In this document: one piece after another, positions 58,264 to 64,000 of the stretch | Position numbering within the stretch: the first letter of the stretch is position 1 | How the letters are laid out: every line of letters starts with the position of its first letter | Source of the DNA: Austropuccinia psidii | Taxonomy: Eukaryota; Basidiomycota; Pucciniomycetes; Pucciniales; Sphaerophragmiaceae | Length of the DNA: 64,000 bases | Direction: 5' to 3' | NCBI GenBank assembly: GCA_023105745.1 | Contig: JALGQZ010000004.1 | Coordinates: 62,737,112 to 62,801,111 of the forward strand | Notes under the pieces: generated by a model | What the model saw: the letters and a program-made list of their open reading frames with translations, nothing else | Told to the model about the DNA's origin: nothing | Databases searched by the model: none | Program-made: the position numbers and the translations under genes

Positions 58264-59961
58264 CTCAAAGTCAGAAAGCTTAAGGACAGTTTCATTAGTG
58301 AGTTCATGTTTTATCCCCTCATATGCATCCCTCCCTCCTTGGTAATCTCAAAAGCCACATCTTTTGAGAATAACTTGTATAAGCTACTAGTTATGTGGGG
58401 AAAATGTTTCATGTGGTTTCTGTAGTAGTTGGAAAACCCAAGGAAATATTGCATTTCTTTGATATTCTTTTGTACTGGCTTTTGAAGTACTTATGCTACT
58501 TTGCTCTTATCTATGGCCAGGCTAAGGCCTGAGACTTTATGTACGAGTTCCAATAGTTCCTGTTGGAAATAATCACACTTCTCAAGTGAAATTCTCATAT
58601 TAATGGGTGTGCATTTGTCACATGGTGGAACGTGATCTACAGCTTTCCGGTATTAACCAGTAATTCAACTGGTTTAATAGCCTTTTTTGGAAATAGTTGA
58701 CTTTGTTGAGGTCTTTACAAGAGAAATGTGACAATAAACTATTTACCAAAGTCATGGGTTAGATTCTGGTTGGAGATAAGGTGAAGGTCTCAATCAAACA
58801 GTCAAGAATTTCTGGGTTTTCAACTTCATTTGTGTACAAGGGTTCTTCCCCTTGTAGGTGCGTTTTTTTCCTTATGTGGCTCCATGAGGAGGAAATGGGT
58901 AGTACCATCAGCTACATGCACTTCATAGTGCCATGCTCTAAACTTGGGGGTACTGTCACATGGTGGAATGAGATCTACAACTTGTCAGTATTCACCAGTC
59001 TTTCAACTGGCTTGATAGCCTTTCTGGAAAGAGTTACCTTTGTTGAGGTCTGGAAGACATCATTGTGAAAGCATTTACTGAATACTCTGTCTATGTATTT
59101 GAAATTCTCTTCCCATGTCTCTGAGTATAAACTGATATCATCAATATAAAACACCATCCTGACTTCCAATATTTCTCCTTGAAATATTGTTTCCATCATC
59201 CTTTGAAAGTGGGATGGTGCATTTTTAATGCCAAATGGGATCCTGGTGAGCTCATATATACAGATGTGAAATATGATTCTTAGAACCTTCATGGAGTTTG
59301 GTTTAACTCCATTCTGGTGAAATCCTTTCATACAATACATCTTGATAATTCATTTAGCTTTTTCCAGTTTATCCAGTGCATTTGGTTTCCTTGGTATAGG
59401 GTACCTGCCAGCCTTTGTGTAGTTTTCCAGTGCTCTGAAGTCTCCACAAAATCTAGATCTTCCATCATGCCACATGATTAGGACAGGTGTGGTTACTTCC
59501 ACTATTTCATTGTATCCTATCTTTCTGATGACATCCATACCTAGGAGTTCATTGATATGTTTTTCAATTTCTTTCCTAGTTTCCAGGCTTGCAAGATATG
59601 GAGGTCTTCTCAGAATTTGTGGACTATCTCTTTCCAAATCTAGATATAATTCTATAGCATGGCCTCTTATTTTGCCTAAGGGTTCTTCCCCTATGGCAAA
59701 AGCTTGTTTTTTCTTCCTCAAAGTTTTCAGTAAACTGAGCTTTTTTACTAGTGAGGTTAGAGCTAAATTTTCCCCCTTTGAATTCATTAAGTAATTCCTC
59801 CAGGGGTTCTTGGTTATACAACTGGTAAATATCAAGTGAAAATTTCTTTTCCTTGTTGGTGCATATGGTAATATGCCTCTTTTTACTGTTTTAAATGTTG
59901 AGGCCATACATCCTTTTGTAGTCTGCTCCAAGTAGGAATCCTTTGATGTGGGCATCCTCAA
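58264..59961 (-). pseudogene. Family C reverse transcriptase
   Basis: 59961-59350 holds the RT approach (EVTTPVLIMWHDGRSRFCGD, YTKAGRYPIPRK). A TGA follows, then 59340-59065 ([54 protein letters not shown] active site present). After the TRIM insertion it resumes at 58610 (INMRISLEKCDYFQQELLEL, SLAIDKSKV, EMQYFLGFSNYYRNH) to LKLSDFE at 58264. Continues at 37962 after removal of copy A5. Confidence 0.82.
58616..59059 (-). mobile_element. TRIM (terminal-repeat retrotransposon in miniature), 444 bp
   Basis: Direct terminal repeats 58616-58733 (118 bp) and 58954-59059 (106 bp) start TGTCACATGGTGGAA on + and share GATCTACA.CTT, CAACTGG.TT.ATAGCC and TTTGTTGAGGTCT. The interior is only about 220 bp and non-coding. 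On the minus strand the ends are TGT...TGTGACA. Flanks GCATT (58611-58615) and TCATT (59060-59064) match at 4 of 5, consistent with an LTR-type duplication. Removing it rejoins the family C RT (KCFHND to INMRISLEKCDY). Confidence 0.72.
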
Positions 59962-60055
59962 GCACTAAAAACTCTGGTTTTAGTCTGATATTACCCTTTA
60001 TATGGGGTATTATTATATCTTTTTAAATAGTCCCAATGGAGGTCATTTTTCCCAA

Positions 60056-61632
60056 TTAACTTTTGAAATTCTTTGCCTTAGTTGGAAAGAGTTGGTTTTC
60101 CAAATTTAGGAGGTTCTGTTCCAAATACTCTTTGGCCACTAATGAGAATTGTGCACTGCTATCAATTATCAATGGTTTTTGAGCATTGTCAACACAAACA
60201 GTCATTTTTGTGGCTGTTCCATGGATATATGCCATTCCTTTAGTTGGTGTGACTACAAATTTTTGTGAATCCTGTGTATGTTTGCACAAGTTGTTATTAG
60301 CATTTTCTTGTATTAATCCTGCTTCCAACTGTATGTCCAGTATTTTCAACTGGTTTTCTTCTTGGTACTCCACCAGGAATTCTCCTATTGGGTTTTGGTC
60401 ATCATCAGAGTTTTCTCTGATGGCGTCACCTATAGAGTCAGATTCAGAATTTTCTACTCGGATTTCTTCCTCTAGACTCTTTCAATTGCATAGATTTTCT
60501 TCTGTTCCTTTGAAAAGCTGTGAAAATAGTGGTCTGTGGACCCACAATTGTGACAAGAGTTCCTTTTATTATTCACTTCTGCCACTTTTTCTCTAGGCTT
60601 TTCTTTGTTGTCAGTGCTGAATGGCTGTTTCTCTCTAAATCCTTTGCACTTATATAGAGAATATTTCCCTATATTTGTCCCTTTCCTTACATCTTTCAAG
60701 GTGTTAGCAATGTCATCTAGGGTTCAGTTTTGGTTTCACCTGAATTTTACTTCATGCTCTAGTCTTCCTGGAAGTTGTGTCAGGAGTTTCTGATTCCTCC
60801 TTTGAATTTTCATATGGAGATCAATGGCTTTAAGTATTTTTGACTGTTTAAGACACCACTAATAAGGATATTTGTCCACTTAGTATTTTTCATTTTCAAA
60901 TGACATGGTCTTTTGCTGTATCCAGGTAGTATTACTGTACTTCTGGATTTTTTACTCTTCTTCCACAAATTTCTTTCATTTCTGTGTACCAGATACTAGA
61001 ATTTCTTTTGAATTCTCTTTTTATTCTGGATTTAATCCATTAATCTGGTATTCTTGGTACATCAACAAAGAGTCCATCAAAATAATAAATGGGTTCCATA
61101 TTATAATATTCTCCTATACAACAGAACTTTGTCCAAATTGAGGCTTCTGGAAGTTTTTCAGTGCTTCCTTCTATGAATAAGTCATGTTATTTTCATCTTG
61201 GTATTGTGCCAGGGATAATTTCTTATTCTCCAACAAGGCATATGGTTTGATGTCTTCTTGGTGGTATGGAGTATTGTCCAAAACATCGCCCTGTGTTTGG
61301 GGCTGTATGTTTTAGAAGACATTGAACAATTAGTTAGTTTCTTGATCCAGAAATTTCCTGTGCCTCTGACAGTGGTATTTCTCCTCTAAGAATTGGTTTA
61401 TTCTTTTGTTGTTTCCTTCCAAGGATTAAATAAGTTTAGTATAGTCCCCTTGAAGAGTGTGAATTTTTTTGGTTTGTAAGGTGTTAACCTCTTGTAACCT
61501 CAAAAGGCTTTCTTGGAAACTTTCAAACCTTTTTTGAGTCCTTTCTGGAATGTGGGACATTTGCAGCCACAGTTCATTTGTGTTGATGCTACTCTCAGGT
61601 GTAAAAACACTAGGTTCATTCTGAGTGGGCAT
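60056..61632 (-). pseudogene. Family C gag and protease, heavily decayed
   Basis: Gag: NELWLQMSHIPERTQKRFES (61632-61426), then about 0.7 kb of stop-filled capsid region, and the zinc knuckle SCHNCGSTDHYFHSFSK (60699-60472, third Cys replaced by Ser). Protease: CVDNAQKPLIIDSSAQFSLV (60373-60056), where the D-S-G active site reads D-S-S. The region resembles family B in order but not in detail. Confidence 0.65.
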
Positions 61633-61672
61633 GATATTTTCAGTAGTAGGCTAATGATCCTATAAGAAGTAT

Positions 61673-63241
61673 TGTCACAACCACGAATAATCACCCCCCT
61701 CAATAGGTGTTGCGGAAATTCTAACCTGAACCCAATTTATGGTGAATTTACCATACAATATGTTTATGGCCAATGATGCCCTCTTGGTGCTCTATGGCCT
61801 CAGGCCATATCCTGCCTTCAATGGCCTTATTGGCCAATTCTTCACCTCACCAACCTCCAGGCCATTATCCTTGTTTTGCGCCTAGGGGGTCTTTTCAGTA
61901 TTCCAGAGGCCTATGGCCCCTCTAGCCACCACCAGGGCCCTTGGCCCAACCCTTCATATTAGGGGGGTTTTGGCCTATAGGCCTTTTTGAGCCATTTAGG
62001 CCCCCTACGGGCTCTACAGGCTCTACAGCCCATGGTCCGTGGGACCATTAGGCCCCTTTTGGCCTAAATCCAATGAGGCCAAAAGGGGCCAAGGGGGCAG
62101 TTCATCAGCCCCCAGAGGCAGGTGGGACAACCTGAGCCAGTTTTGGCCCAAAATGGCGAAAACCACCTCAGGACCAAAAATTGACCAAGGATCACCTGTG
62201 GGCCACCATTCAGCCCATGGCCTCTGGAAACCACCAGAGGCTACCAGCTCAGCTCCAAGCAGGATTCCCCTCAGTTTCAGGGGAAGACTTTTCCTTTCTC
62301 AATGCACACCATACTCAAGGATCCAGCAGTGGTGCATATATGGTATAATATACCATTATGCACCATTTTTGCTCATCAATCCAATGGTGAAGCTTTCAGG
62401 ACCAAATCAAGTACCCAATCCATCACCAATTTGAAGGAGGATGTTTTCAGATATTCAGTCTGGCAATTCCCTAGCGGCTACCAGAAGACCATTCAAGGAC
62501 CCCAACCACCTGGCCCTGCAGGAGTTGGGTTGTCAATTCTCATCAGGACTATTCTGAGGGCAATTATCAGAGGTTATCAATCATTTTCAAGGAATCAAGT
62601 ACTCAGCATAACTTGCACAACTCAATTGGTCCATACAGGTAGTAATCAAGCATCCTGTATGGCCTTGGCCCATTTGGGTCAATTCACATTTCACTGTGGG
62701 GATTCAGTCACACAGTTCAATTCTCAAGATGGCAAGAACTGTATTGGCCCAATTCAGACAATAAAGCCGGATGATTCACCTTCCAGGATCAGCCTTTCAG
62801 CTTTTCACATATACTGGCCACCTTTCATAGCCTGGGGACTTTTTCCCCAGTTAATTGATATATTGGATTGATTTTTATCCTTATTTTCTTTTACCTTATT
62901 AAATTGAGTACTGAGAGTCTTAAGTCAGTCATTTGCACCTTTCTTCTTTGCCCGTCAGTGGATATTGGTGGTCATATCCTTTACTAATTCCATTTTTCTT
63001 TCTGGCAGGTTGAAACAGTGAATTGAGGATTCATTTGGTTGGCTCTTTGGCTTTTGGCTTTTGTTTTATGCTGGCCATTGGCTTCCCTTTTCTTTTATTC
63101 TTTTGGCACACTTGTCTTTACTTTTATTCTTCCTTAAACAAATATATTCTTCTTATTTCTTTATTATTTTGGGGGACTCCAAGTGAGTTCTTTATTCCTG
63201 AGTGCCAGGCCACTCTTGCTTCCAAAAGAGCCCCTGTGACA
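61673..63241 (+). repeat. Family A LTR (5' LTR of copy A6)
   Basis: 1569 bp, TGTCACAACCACGAATAATC ... GCCCCTGTGACA. TATA palindrome at 62330-62365. Diverged from the copy A3 and A5 LTRs, which marks a different age or subfamily. Confidence 0.9.
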
Positions 63242-63959
63242 TTATATTAATTAACTCATAATTTCTTGTCATTCTGTTCATTCATTCTTTTATCATTCTG
63301 ATTCACTCATTTCATTAAAATTATGACTCTTTAATGTTTTATGAACTTTATGATCTTTTGTCACCTCTCAATTTTCTCTCACTCATTCTTCATTTTGAAA
63401 ATTGAAAGCTGACCCAATTTTATCTTTGTTTCTTTTTCTTAAATTCTATCTCAAATCATCAAGTTATTTTCATTCTTAATTCCGGAATAATCTAATTTTT
63501 CATTTGATTTTTCAAATTGGTAATCAAGATTGTTCAGACACACTCTTCATATCAAGATTCATTTTGATTTATTCTTCAAGAATTTTTGATTTTAGGGAAT
63601 ATTTCACTTGAATGAAATTGATTGATTGATTTGACATATAATTGATATTGACTTCAAGAAACTTGATTTACCTGAAGATTTTCATTATTTTGCTGATTTT
63701 TCACATCAATAATTTTGACATAAATTGATTTTTCCTCAAGAATATTGACTTATTTATTTCCTGAAAGATTTTGATCTTGACTGATTTAACATATTTATTC
63801 ATTGACTTCAAGTTTTCATTTTATTTTGAATTGATTGAGTTACCTGAAGATCTTTTATTTGATTAATTGAATTTCCTCAGGATTTGATTGTTTATTTTTG
63901 ATTTCAACCAAATTTTAATTTTTTTTTATTCATTTAACTCATTTCTATTCCTGAAATCA
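63242..63959 (+). other. Family A leader (copy A6)
   Basis: AT-rich leader starting TTATATTAATTAACTCAT, same length class (about 720 bp) and motifs as the three other copies. Confidence 0.7.
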
Positions 63960-64000
63960 TGCCTATTAAGAATTCCCCTCCTGCAAGACAGACAAGATCT
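63960..64000 (+). CDS. Family A gag N-terminus (copy A6), cut by window end
   Basis: ATG at 63960 gives MPIKNSPPARQTRS, matching the gag start of copies A1 (13500) and A5 (56118). Only the first 13 codons and part of the next are visible, so nothing can be said about intactness. Confidence 0.75.

Larger units (their letters stand above)
58264..61672 (-). mobile_element. Family C gypsy element, gag to RT part (right half)
   Basis: Minus strand, decayed: gag fragments (61632-60056), zinc knuckle, protease, RT, and the start of the connection domain to the CTCAA break at 58264. The gag region opens with ATG at 61632 (MPTQNEPSVFTPESSINTNE); upstream the leader is cut at 61672 by the LTR of copy A6, so its own LTRs are not present. 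It carries a TRIM insertion at 58616-59059. Sequence order follows family B at lower identity. Confidence 0.82.
61673..64000 (+). mobile_element. Family A chromovirus copy A6, 5' part, runs off the window
   Basis: Plus-strand 5' LTR 61673-63241, leader 63242-63959, and the first codons of gag at 63960. The left flank AGTAT (61668-61672) is the expected target copy; the partner lies outside the window. Confidence 0.88.

Noticed and set aside
37162..61672. Reading the two family C pieces as two independent elements
   Set aside because: The CTCAA duplication and the restored RNase H frame show that they are one element split by copy A5.
1..64000. CRISPR arrays, tRNA, rRNA, bacterial operons
   Set aside because: No regularly spaced repeats, no cloverleaf sequence noticed by eye, no ribosomal RNA sequence, and spliced eukaryotic genes throughout.

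Overview
The window is eukaryotic and looks like a rust fungus (Pucciniales). My best guess is Austropuccinia psidii (myrtle rust), because the gag and pol sequences resemble repetitive proteins I recall from that genome; no search was run. In support, the DNA is AT-rich, the host genes carry many 70-170 nt GT-AG introns, and about 85% of the window is transposon. No tRNA, rRNA, CRISPR or bacterial gene was found.

Left part, 1-8.6 kb: a host island. It holds the 3' portion of a multi-exon DUF2461 (TIGR02453) gene on + (to 1666), weak unrecognised exons on - (1.85-2.27 kb), a 753-bp non-autonomous Mutator-like element (4906-5658), a candidate small gene (6477-6763, -), and a complete nine-exon Mpv17/PMP22-family gene (6986-8469, -).

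8.6-22.2 kb: a 5'-truncated hAT element (8639-10292), a chromovirus-type Ty3/gypsy 'family A' copy with most of pol deleted (10293-15820, -), a family A pol fragment on + (15821-17488), and a 4.28-kb Mutator-like element (17957-22239) whose single spliced gene joins a FAR1-type zinc finger, a MULE transposase, a SWIM finger and a C-terminal OTU cysteine-protease domain.

22.2-37.2 kb: a second family A copy (+). Its 3' LTR is split by two insertions. One is a gag-only LTR element (29268-33791, duplication CCACC), itself split by a Tc1/mariner element (30477-32213, TA duplication). The other is a 1.94-kb probable solo LTR (34975-36911, duplication GTGG).

37.2-61.7 kb: a decayed gypsy 'family C' element (-) broken in two by a third family A copy (37968-58263, duplication CTCAA). 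That copy is split inside integrase by an intact-looking gypsy 'family B' element (41170-52179, duplication AGGAT) with a 1922-residue polyprotein. The right half of C also carries a 444-bp TRIM (58616-59059). The window ends inside another family A copy (61673 onward, +), just after its gag start.

Target-site duplications read by eye give an insertion order: C before A before B, and A before the gag-only LTR element before Tc1. Family B and the gag-only element have LTR pairs under about 1% different and are the youngest LTR insertions.
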